Shown piece by piece: positions 45,100 through 54,933 of a stretch of DNA of 64,000 nucleotides (positions are counted from its first letter, which is position 1; each line of letters begins with the position of its first letter). Origin of the DNA: Ancylostoma caninum (lineage: Eukaryota > Nematoda > Chromadorea > Rhabditida > Ancylostomatidae); assembly GCA_037903475.1 (NCBI GenBank), contig JBAJFG010000248.1:806001-870000 (forward strand). Reading direction: 5' to 3'. Below the pieces are notes generated by a model. It was not told where the DNA came from. It saw nothing but the letters and a program-made list of their open reading frames with translations, and did not search any database. Made by a program: the position numbers and the translations under genes.

Positions 45100-45148
45100 A
45101 GGCTCTGACGAAGGCGATTTGTCGAAAATATCAGTCAGAATAAAAGTC
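45100..45148 (+). ncRNA. Decayed hammerhead/PLE terminal motif
   Basis: AGGCTCTGACGAAGGCGA, GTCGAAA and CAGAATAAAAGTC align in order with the PLE terminal sequence at 12906-12953. The stem-II closing strand and the stem-I 3' strand have mutated, so it should be inactive. It marks a second, older insertion of a PLE-type element. No coding remnant was recognised next to it. Confidence 0.55.
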
Positions 45149-45486
45149 TTACCAACCTCGAGTTAATGTAGAAGCAGATTCAAAGTATTTTGAAATACTT
45201 TCTAGCAAATTTCGACTAAAGGTTCTTATATTATGATGCTGAATGTTAGAAAGTAGATATGTTTTACGTTTTACAGCAGATTTGATCTTTGTCCTTCACT
45301 CAAAATCTTCTTCCGAATTAAAGGCGCTAGCCGCCATTGTTGCGAAATCGCAATTGCTCGATTCCATTACCAATCCAGAAACGTCTAGAACTTCACAAAA
45401 CATGGGGACCAGTTAACTTGCCTTTTCTTTTCTTCTATTTTTTTTCTCTTTTTTTAGCACTCTTTTTGGATACGCATCGGTCAATC
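45149..45486. other. Region without a recognised gene
   Basis: Nothing recognised. Confidence 0.4.
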
Positions 45487-45911
45487 TTAAAGGCAGTGTG
45501 TCACCTCGTTTTAATGTCTCAGCTTTTAGCAGATTCTGAATCTCCTCGACATGCTAAATCCAACGGTATACCTATAGTGTTACAAAAAGGTCTTTAAACC
45601 CTATTTTTAAACGTTTTTCGAGACGGGGTTTGTAACAGTTTGTCGAGCCGAGTGAACGCGTGAAGCCATTGATCTCATCGATCGGACACGTCTAGACGTG
45701 TTGGCCAACGCTGCAGTCGTGGCGGACAGCCAGCACATCCACGGACCGCTCCGCCCAGGTGGTCCGTGAACTACACTTTCAGACCCTCCGAAAACGGGGT
45801 TTTCGCCATTTTTACGAGCTTTGACGTACATCTTTGGAATTAGGGTGACGAGGAGTTCTAGAGTCTGTTGGTATTTTCAGCCCACGAAACGAGGTGACAC
45901 ACTGCCTTTAA
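45487..45911. mobile_element. TTAA-flanked MITE
   Basis: TTAA|AGGCAGTGTGTCACCTCG at the left matches the complement of CGAGGTGACACACTGCCT|TTAA at the right, a perfect inverted repeat of at least 22 bp. TTAA at both ends suggests a TTAA target duplication of the kind made by piggyBac-type transposases. The termini do not start with CCC, so the superfamily is uncertain. The interior (425 bp) has no transposase. Confidence 0.75.
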
Positions 45912-46681
45912 GGGCAACACCCACGCTAGTTTTGCGCTCACAGATTTTGCGATATTCCTGGGTTTAACACTACCCAAATGTGGCGACGAGTTCTGCACGC
46001 AGCTGATCTCACCGCCATGACACTTTACTACGGGCCCAAGTTCCATCACGAAGAAAAAAGTGGTTGTAAGCGGGAACATCCAGTCATTCTCTGCTACATC
46101 TAATCCGGCTAGAACGCTGGAACGCAACCGCGATACAACGACAGGAGCTAAGTATTCAAAACTATCGAAAACTCGGATACAAATTTTTTGTTTGTCTTGC
46201 TTTTATGGGCTCTTGAGAGACAGCTAAAAGTTTGAGCGTAAAGGAGAAATATTCAAAATAGTTAAAGTTGGATTCTTCCTCTATCAAACTTACGTTGCTA
46301 GATCGAAGCTATTCACGGAAAGCTGCCCTTACATTCCCTTCATTGCATTAACGTTGGTTACTGGAACCCGTGTGTTTCAACATAAATACAGGAGTTCTTC
46401 TTGAATTCTGAGTCCAGATACATATCTTTCTTTTAAGCACCTATGTATGTCACCGCCTATACATACTTGTTTTCATTTTTGATTGAAACAGATCCAACGA
46501 GCCTATTCAGCATAGAACAGATCCTACTGGCGCAAATTCACACACGGAATTTTGTGGAATTTCAGCAAATTATGAGCTTTTCACCGCAAAGGCACCTTCA
46601 ACCGAAACACATTTTGCTAGCGGCGTTCAGTGGATACTAACTTAATTTCGTTCCCACCTTTTCAACGACGACTTTTTTCAG
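45912..46681. other. Region with one short ORF (46442-46640)
   Basis: An ATG-started plus-strand frame of 65 codons (blocks FSIEQILLAQIHTRNFVEFQ and PQRHLQPKHILLAAF) lies just upstream of the tentative exon at 46682. It cannot be joined to it in phase. Not called as a gene. Confidence 0.3.
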
Positions 46682-47236
46682 CGCTTACTCGCAAAAGAGT
46701 TGTGCGGAGCGGGAAGCCCTGCCTCGTTCTATTCATTTTTTTCTTTCATCTTCCCGAGGTACATCCAGATCGTGTAGAGTTTGCAGGGCAGGGGGCACAT
46801 TAAACGTGAATATACGTAAATTCCTCACGTGCAATCATCGTTCATCAGATTTTTGGCCCAGGTGAGTGTTTTTCTTTCATGTTTTCCTTTAATTGAAGTT
46901 CATTTGAAGGTGTGAGGCCTGTGGCTGACCGATATCGTCCCCCACCCTTCCTCATATTTTGCACGTTTTCCTCATGCATGCCCCAAATGCTTGTTTTTAT
47001 TGCTTTTTACGTATATTTTTTGTTCGTTTTGGCCCCGTGGAAGCCTGCTTGTCCTAGGTAGCCTCTTCCTTGTAGGAAAGAGACCCGGGGACGTACGAAG
47101 CCCTTACGAAAAATCGTCTCATAACTCTACGAACTATGCGTTCACAACACGGTGCATCCTCCAGCCCAGAACAGGCCTCTCTGAAGCAGGCATCCACTTC
47201 TGCGCTGTCCCTTCATCAGTAATGGCTTCCAGTTAG
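46682..47236 (+). CDS. Tentative two-exon fragment, unknown protein
   Basis: Exon 46682-46861 runs open for 59 codons between a strong acceptor (acgacttttttcag) and a consensus donor (gtgagt). Exon 47062-47236 follows in phase (acceptor tgtcctaggtag) to TAG. The first exon reads AYSQKSCAEREALPRSIHFF, then a Cys/Arg-rich block (SRSCRVCRAGGTLNVNI). The second reads GKRPGDVRSPYEKSSHNS and TGLSEAGIHFCAVPSS. The 5' exon is not found. No family recognised. Support rests on splice sites and phase only. Confidence 0.3.
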
Positions 47237-47464
47237 ACGCTGTTAACATCCCCAGCAGCTTGAGGTGCATTTGCTCCACAATTATAGTGGGACAGTTGGT
47301 GGTGTCGAAGATGTACACTCTTGTCGAATTGGAAGGTCACATTTGAAGCGAGAGAAAACGAGAAGTAGCAAGCATAGGCGACATTGGCTATAATATTCGT
47401 GAAGAGCAAAGCAAGAGCTAGAAGAAGACCTACGATATGCTACTTTCGGCCACCCAAACTCAAG

Positions 47465-47526
47465 GAAATCACTGTCATCCTCACGAAGCGCAGCTTCGCC
47501 GCGCTTCGCGGATGACAGTGATTTTC
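47465..47526. repeat. Hairpin with 15+8 bp stem
   Basis: AAATCACTGTCATCC and CGAAGCGC pair with GCGCTTCG and GGATGACAGTGATTT around a 9-base loop (agcttcgcc). An asymmetric bulge separates the two stems. Could be a structured RNA precursor or a short fold-back. Confidence 0.7.
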
Positions 47527-50079
47527 TGCGAAACTGCGTTACTCACAACCGCGGAGAGGCTACGTCTTGCCATGCTCAAAATGAAATGGGCATTCACATA
47601 AGCTACAGCATGACTCGAAGCTACATAGATCTTTGCGTGGTCAATCCGTTGCTACCTGTGTGGACAGTAAACCTTTTGCTGTACTTGTAGGAGAACATTT
47701 CGAAATTTCTCGCTCGAATATTCTTTAAAATTCACTTCTTCATCTTGAGTCAGTTTAGCCAGGCGAAGGAGGAGGAGAGAAGCAAGGAAAATAATAGCAG
47801 TATGGCCTACATACCTTGAGTGGCGATGGTGAGGTATGGTGAGATATTTCTGCGCTTCATATAGAAAAAGATGTTATAGAAAGATGATAGTTGCATCCAT
47901 AGGCAGCAGACCTAACCACTGGAGAACTCCTTTCAGGTTGCTTTGCTGTTTGTTGAACCATGTTCATTTACCTCCACATTGCTCTTGTAATAGCTTCTTG
48001 GATGAAATTTTTCTTACAATTGGGTGAAATGGATCTTCTTCAGTACTTCTCCCCCTTTCTTTACATCAATTTACACGTCTGACTTCGAAAATTTCTACGT
48101 TATTGCCAAAAAATTGCATTCCTCTGCACATAGACTCTTTTGCGATGGTTCACGCGAGAGATCAAAGTACCGACAGATACGTTTGGGGTGAACAATAGGG
48201 TTAGCGCTTTACTATTTAGGGACCGTTTATTATATAGAGGGGATTTTTGACCATGCTGCCCATCGTCATCTTCGAATTTCCCCTGATACACCTCCACATC
48301 CCCTTAAAACCCTGACCCTCAAGCAAAATCTACGAATATTTGAGCGGGTCCTGTTCAAAGGCAGCACATAGGGAAATTTTCGACCTCGATATTTCGGCGT
48401 AATTCTTGACCATCGCGTGCGCTGGACACTGGCATCAATGCCAAAAACATTCGAAATCTTCAAAATCCCCGTTTTCTGTAATCTGTTATCTCATCGCTTT
48501 TGAGCGCTTGGGACCAGTTACGCGACCTGCTCGATTTGAACCGATCCAAAAAAGTCGACGTCGCTGCCTTCTTTGTCAGCTGTTTTGTTAGCAAATTCGC
48601 ACTGTTCTGCAGTGTTTCTAGGACTGATGAGAGCGAACACATTTTGAAAAAGATTGCATAACCAGCCAAGATGTCGCAAAAACACTAGCAAATTCTAAAA
48701 CGATCCCAATACGATGAAAGAATTTGAAACTGAAATAACTGACGAAAATCAGGTCACACTAATAACTGAACAATTAGATTTGTAGTAAGATAACAAGCAG
48801 AAAATTTTGCTGTGATAGGCAATGGAAATAGGGTTAGATTGAAAAAGAGTTTTATAATCATAAGGGAAGAAATGGCTGACCACCTGATCAGCTGGCAACA
48901 ACATCGCCGCCACCACAACTCGATCGAACGACCCCACGCTGATCCTGTTGATCCAGAATCTTGGACATCCAACTCGCTATATCTAAGAAACGGTTGCGTC
49001 TTCTGTGCTATTCTTTTGTAAAATTGTTGGGACAATTGGTGAGATTCCACAGCGATCAAAATCGCAGACACAAAAAAATTCCGTGGATGCTGCTCTCAAA
49101 TGCAACCATATCTTCTGCCCTCCTATTTAGCCGTTTATGACGCAATAAGAATGATAGCCTGAGAAGTATCCATGGCTGGAGAAGACGCCCGAGAACATCA
49201 GCGCTTCTTTGGTTTGACGTGCTCCGCAGGTGGTGCGGAGCGGCAGATCAGGTCAGAGGTTTTCCGTGTTTTCTGTTTCCCGGTGAGCAAACCATTTTTG
49301 ACGGGCTTTGGACAGTGTGGTCTATATGATGGCTGTTGATCGGTGTGATGTTCCAGAGAATGATCAAGATTTTGGTCGAGGTGTTGTTTCAGATGAATAT
49401 TGAACAGGTTCGGGAGCCATGGCAATGACCAAGAATGGCAAGAAGAGAGAGAGAGAGAGTGAATCAAATTTTCAGCCAGAAGGCAATTTCTTTGTGATCT
49501 TGGCCTGGTCATTGTCCTCGTACACGCACACTACACTCACTGTACACTACATGAATGATAACTTGCTTTCTTAATTTTTGTGATATTCTAGAATCTTAAT
49601 CTTTTTGAGTCTTATTTTTGCCTGAAAATGCGTATTTCTGAATGAATTTCCGGGAAAAGTGCGCATTTTCATCACATGGGTGCGAATCGCGATAAATCGG
49701 AACCAAATCTGAGTGAAAATGAATTACGGTAGCATCGTGAGCGCAAGAACGTTTTGTTTAGTCTGCAACCGCTTTCTTCCATCAGATGACTAAGCGACAT
49801 CCAGACTTGTGAGAAGCACGGAAAGTATTATATAAAGGGACCTAAAAAAACTTTCAAGTCTTCCACAAGGTAAATTAAACTCGCTCACATTCCTCATTTG
49901 CAAACAAATAAATAAGTAGTTAATTAAATAAATAAACTACGGCTCCGTCTCAGTGGTCTTAAATCAACTTGTCTTTTGTGTCATGATGTTACTTTTATTT
50001 CTCAAAAGCTTCTGATCGAACTAGTCACAACAAACTTCTTCAGAGACATCAGCAGCTTCGTGTTAAAAATAATTCAGTT
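47527..50079. other. Region without a recognised gene
   Basis: No supported gene. A short (GA)n run lies at 49446-49459, and aaataaata strings at 49904-49934. Sequence from about 49980 may already belong to the decayed LINE RT that becomes recognisable at 50166. Confidence 0.35.
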
Positions 50080-50165
50080 GAGAGGGTTCGTTCGACTCTC
50101 AACGACAGATGTATGCGTGCTCGAGTTGGGAAGGCGTTTTGTAAAATGTATAGCTGTGAAGCGGC

Positions 50166-50714
50166 ACCAGGGTGTCCTCTCACCGCTCTTGTTCCTTGCC
50201 TATACGTACATATGATTATGCCACTAATTTACGGACGCATCCTTCTGTCCATAGTTGAAGGTACGCTGATGGCATGAAAGTGTATGCTTTGTTTAATACT
50301 CTCAACTGCCCAGGAATCCACGAAGCGCTTTCAATGTCTATAAGTGGATTCATCTTTTCGAGATACCTGTTAATCTCTCTAAGACAGTGGTTTTTCAAAT
50401 TGGTAGGGGTAACCGTGTGGGATACAAGGTTGCTGACATCACACTTGGAGCTTTTCACAAAATTAACTACGTTGGCATCCTTTTCAAGTCAGATCTTTTT
50501 TTTTGATGGACATGTCAGTTATGCTAATAAAAAGTCGTTAGGTGTTCTTTTTACCAAATTCCGAAATGTTTCTCCAAATGATGTGTCGCTAATGCTGAAG
50601 CTGTACAAACATTGTTCGTCCGATTCTTGAATATGGCTTACCTCACTGGAGTCCATCTACGATCCAGCAACAGAGAGCCTTAGAAAGGGTACAGCAATGC
50701 TTCACAAGGATGAC
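50166..50714 (+). pseudogene. LINE reverse transcriptase fragment, 5' part
   Basis: Plus-strand RT remnants in order: HQGVLSPLLFLAYT (the PQG..LSPLLF block) at 50168-50210, YADGMKVYAL at 50262-50291, and VGILF-like blocks near 50480. VRPILEYGLPHWSPST, then ALERVQQCFTRM, runs to 50714. In the catalytic YADD box the second aspartate is glycine. Several frameshifts. The reading is interrupted by a Tc1-like element and resumes at 52436. It is a CR1/RTE-like family different from the minus-strand LINE at 13287-16387, judging by the C-terminal blocks. Confidence 0.75.
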
Positions 50715-51374
50715 TACAGTGGCGGTCACATATTTAGCATGCTGCCAATTTGGCCGATCAACAGATGGAAATATGTATAAAATCCGTATTTCAAGCTTGG
50801 AGTGAGCTATCAGGACAGTACTCGAGGTCATGATATGCCATAACATTGTCTTTCTTATATCTATTCTATTCCTCAAGAAAACGTTTCTGAAAATATTTGT
50901 ACTCATTCCTTGTACTTGGAGCTGAAAATGCAGTATTTTGAAAATATTTTCGTATCTTTCTCACTTGATTTCATCGAATCTGAGGAAAATGTGATTTTAT
51001 TCCCGATATTATTGTGTATCTTAAGGGCCTTGCAGACTTCTGCCGCGACGACAGTCGCCCATGGTTAAGTATAGGTCAGCGACGCAGCGGCGTCGCCGCG
51101 GTAGGCGTCCAGCGACAAGAGCTTGCATACTTTTCTGCCGCGGCTGAGCCCAGCGACGATGCACATCGGCTGCGGATTTTTTTTCTCATTTGCGCTACTA
51201 GCAGGCATTCACGTACTCACTGGAAAATCCCAAAGCCTGCTTCATTCTCGAGATTTAATAAAGTGAAATTTTCGACAAATTTGACGGTTTGTTCCTGTCT
51301 CTGGCTCCAGCTGGTAGAGAGAGAGAGTACGCGCAGAAAGTGTCCAATTCAAATCACCACTTCACTTCTCTCCA

Positions 51375-52209
51375 TCTGTATATATAAAAGTGAAAGTTTG
51401 TATGTGTGTGTGTATGTATGTAATGAATAGAAATCGCGGAACGTGAACCGATCCGGACCAAATTTTGCATGCACGTACTTCGCGGGCCGGCGGAGGTTAT
51501 AGGCTACTTTGCACCTAGGATTATCGATCGATTTATCGATTATATTGATTTTATTGATTTTTCGTTATTTTTGGCCAGGGGTCGGTGACGACATGTCCTT
51601 CTGAGGTTTCTCAATACGCTGAATACGAATATGACAACCATTTTGCACGAAATATTGATTTATTGATTTTATCGATTTTTCCGCTTTAGCTCGGGGACGG
51701 ACAAAGACATTTCTTCTGGGGTTCCTCAGTACGCTGTATACGAATATGACCACCATTTTGCACGGGATATCGATCCATTGATTTTATCGTTTTTTCTATT
51801 TTCGCTCGGAGACGGACAAGGACATGTCTACTGGGGTTTCTCAATACGTTGAACACGCATATGATAATCATTTTGCACGAAATATCGATTTATTGATTTT
51901 ATTGATTTTTGGCTCTCCTGCCCAACGGGGCGATGAAGACATGTCTCCTGGGGTTCCCCGATACGCTGGATATGAATTTTGCAACCATTTTGTACGAATG
52001 CATCGATTTAATATCAGCTAAATAGCTTTGCTAACTTTTTGCCACCAAGTCTATGGAGAAGGGTCACTTGGGCTTCGCTAACATGCTGGTCACCAAAATT
52101 ATGAAGATTTTAGTGTTTTATTGAATTTGTTGGCGATAATAATTGGCCTCAGCAGTGTGATGTAGCCAAAGTAGTAAAACACCCGAGCAAAGCCGGGAAC
52201 GGCAGCTAG
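51375..52209 (+). mobile_element. Non-autonomous Helitron-type element
   Basis: It starts TCTGTATATATAAAAGTGAA directly after an A and ends CTAG directly before a T, as expected for Helitron insertion between A and T. Near the 3' end, GC-rich short stems (CCCG..CGGG, GCCG..CGGC) precede CTAG by about 10 bases. The 5' TC..TATATAAAAG.GA pattern and a rolling-circle Rep/helicase-free interior fit a non-autonomous member. The centre holds the 116-bp tandem repeat. Assignment is by termini only. Confidence 0.65.
51586..52020. repeat. Minisatellite, about 116-bp units x 4
   Basis: The landmark acatgtc/tCCTGGGGTTyC(C)TCAATACG recurs at 51591, 51707, 51822 and 51939 (spacing 116, 115, 117). Each is followed by cattttgcacgaaatatcga and tttattgattttatcgat-like words. 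The units are imperfect (roughly 80% alike by eye). Confidence 0.85.
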
Positions 52210-52435
52210 TAAGTAGATATAAACCTCTTATACCTAGTTTGAGAAAACTGACAAAATTACAATTTTTTCCAGTTCCGAATGACTCTGTGCCAGTGATATG
52301 CAAGAGCAAGGAAGCTTCCATAGACCCTCAACACATACCGGAACTTAGTTTTGATTGCTCATCCTTGGGCTGAGTTAGGCAAAAAATTCTGTGGTCCAAA
52401 ATCGTGGGTGTGCTAAATACGTGGCCGCCACTGTA

Positions 52436-52740
52436 TGTATCGATGTACAGCCATCTCCCACCATCCTCACCCGATTCCCTGCTACTTTCAAAAACTCAAC
52501 GCCTTTAAACTTAAGAGCCTTTCGCATCAACACATATTTAATGATCTAATGTTTCCTTTCAAGATGTTGCGTATGGACTGTAGACTCAGGTCTGGAAGAT
52601 ACTGGGTTTTCAGACCAGGAAGTGGTCGAACAGGTGGGTTCTCGTTGGACTACAAAAAAAAATCAAGGCCCGGTTTAATTTCAGAATATTCTCTACCTTA
52701 TTTTTGCTGGCGCAAGGTGGCTACATCTATTACCGGATGA
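52436..52740 (+). pseudogene. LINE reverse transcriptase fragment, 3' part
   Basis: Continuation of the LINE frame after the Tc1-like insertion: LKSLSHQHIFNDLMFPFKML (the RL..L...RRI..DL...YK block) and YWVFRPGSGRTGGFSLDY, a typical LINE C-terminus. The 3' end lies shortly after 52740. Confidence 0.65.
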
Positions 52741-53051
52741 CGTCCTCTGCTCACCTCCTCCATCGGCTTTTTGAAACAGACAAAAAATTAATTTATTAGG
52801 CGTTCATGACAACAATGAAACCTAATTCTTTGCAGATCTCTGTCTCTCTCGGTTGCTGATAGCATGATGATTTCGTTTCGTCGTTGTCCTGCTACTTCAA
52901 CATCCCTTTATGCCAGGATCATTTTCAATCTAGCTGTTTTATTGCTTTATGCTTATTCGAATCTGTTTTTTTCCTCTTCATTTTCTCCTCTAAACTCTTA
53001 TCTGCATGTGGAGCGTCCAGGCTAAGCCTACTTACCATTTCTGGGGAATTA
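52741..53051. other. Region without a recognised gene
   Basis: Nothing recognised. Confidence 0.4.
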
Positions 53052-53979
53052 CAGGGTGCGGCAAAAGTATTGTCCGCTTGAAATGGCTCGTGAAAACCTC
53101 GGCATTTGGCATATATGTGAAGAGTTTGCTCATAATATATAGAAAACAATGTGGCGAACAATATGATACTATGTCCGGTCAGTTTTATCTTCACTCTTGA
53201 CAGCAGCTCTAAGGAGAACGCAAGGGAAGACGTGAGTGATGCGCCGTAGGGATCATCGTCGATTTCATCCTTTGTTTCTTCTAAGCAATCCATATGCAAG
53301 CCCATACTGTGGTGCGGTGTAGCATATGCTTGCTCCTTCAAAGGGCCCATGCGGTACAACCCAACTGTTCGAAGGTGGAGGAGTGCGGTTGACGCTAATT
53401 TGGAACTGAGAGCCCACGAATGATTCCTTGTGCAAAACCCCTTTGCTGTCTTTGCGTGGTAAGCTGCAGAAAGATCTTCTCAGAAAAGGGAAGGTCCGCT
53501 TCTAAACCTACGAGAAGTGCGCTTTTGCCGAATATCGTTTTCCGGTCATGCGGTGGTTTTGGCGCTAGAACCAAAGGAGATAATATGAAGCTCGTTTCCG
53601 CCGTTAACAAATAAGGAAACAGAGTTAAACCATAGCATAGAGAGGAGCAGCTGGAACTTTTCATTAGCGGATTTGTGGAAGGCCTAACACAAGCTATTTC
53701 CTAGCGCTGTATCCATTCCACAAAAACATCTTAGAGCAAACTCTGGATCAAGTCAAAGATGATTACTCGCATCGCAGTAGTAAAGCCTTCTCCCGTCTTG
53801 TCTGTTGACTGGCAAAATTAGAGATAAAATGGATTGAATACATCTGTATCTTAGTTTTATTATATATTGTTCTCAGGATCCTAGCCAGCAGAAAGGTCAC
53901 ACTTGGTCTTCCATCCAATTTCGATTTTCTAGATAATTTATGTATCACAAAAAGCGGTCAATACTTTTGCCGCGCCCTG
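53052..53979. mobile_element. Tc1/mariner-type TIR element, copy 2
   Basis: The left end CAGGGTGCGGCAAAAGTATT and the complement of the right end CAGGGCGCGGCAAAAGTATT are flanked by TA on both sides (53050-53051, 53980-53981). The 928-bp body is collinear with 22269-23185, clearly similar by eye with small indels. Open frames on both strands are broken by stops. The minus-strand frame 52925-53359 runs past the element end into flanking DNA and is not a gene. Confidence 0.75.
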
Positions 53980-54799
53980 TATGCATAGTTTGTCGCTTTC
54001 GTTTTATCCGGGGCCTTTCTGGCAACCTTTTTTTTTTGAGTTTTTTTCTCCGTTCCATTCCTGTGCTGGTATTACGCTAGTTTTTTCCACAGCCGTAAGG
54101 CCTCAATAAGTGAGTCCCACTCCGGATTGTTAGGGCTAGGGAATACCCAACTTCTGAAAATTTGATGTCGAATTTCCCATGCATGTCTTTACTTGTGGGA
54201 ATTGGCAGTCTCCTCAAAGTCACTCACTTGATCATCTTTCTTTCTTCGCACCATGCTGGCTCGCTTGGAAGAAGTGTCTTACTGCTTTATTTCCATCGGT
54301 ACCGCATAGCCAAGCGCCCATTTAACTCATGACAAGCTATGCGCCCAGAGATGTGGTTTCATCACTCTTTTTTGCGTCTTCGGTTAACCACAACCTGCCT
54401 GAAGATCTTCACTGCAATATCTCTTGGATATGTGCGAATTTTTTGTTTGGTGTTCGCTCTCCAGTTTTTCTATTCATTCATACATTTATTGGAGAGATCT
54501 CTTTTTTGTGTTCTTACATTTAGTTGTTCTTCCCATTTATCTTCCACCTCACTTTGTACAGCGTTTGAGTTACCTAGTTTGAGTTAAGTCATCATTCTCT
54601 GCGTCTGGTTCCCTTTTCTCTGTGCTTGTTCCCGTGCACCTTAGTGTGCTGATATTCGTGCCTCCTCTCACAAGATTCTTTCACTTTGTTAGGACATGCC
54701 TACATTTTGAGGGTACATGCATATGATTTTCTGGCTGTCGTCATTTACACAATGATTTCGGTGTGTCAATATTTATGACGCACTCTACAATGTACAGAG
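53980..54799. other. Region without a recognised gene
   Basis: Nothing recognised. Confidence 0.4.
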
Positions 54800-54933
54800 A
54801 ACTCCAAACGGACGCAATCAAGAGTCAGGACCGCGGCGCGGCTCTCTTGGGGAGCTCGGCATAGTGTGCGCCTGCGTCTCTGTCCATGAGAGCCGCACCG
54901 ATCTCGACTCTTGTCTGCATACGTTTGGAGTTT
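54800..54933. repeat. Fold-back element with AACTCCAAACG ends
   Basis: AACTCCAAACG...GACGCA..CAAGAGTC and GCGGCTCTC at the left pair with GAGAGCCGC, GACTCTTGTCTGC and CGTTTGGAGTT at the right. Nearly the whole 134 bp folds. Confidence 0.7.

Larger units (their letters stand above)
50717..52433. mobile_element. Tc1-like element inserted into the LINE
   Basis: The left end CAGTGGCGGTCACATATTTA and the complement of the right end CAGTGGCGGCCACGTATTTA are flanked by TA on both sides (50715-50716, 52434-52435). The LINE reading frame stops at one TA and continues after the other, which shows the insertion directly. The 1.7-kb body has no recognisable transposase and itself carries the Helitron-type element. 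Confidence 0.75.

Noticed and set aside
52925..53359. 144-codon minus-strand frame
   Set aside because: It crosses the left boundary (53052) of a TIR element into unrelated flanking DNA, so it cannot be one gene.
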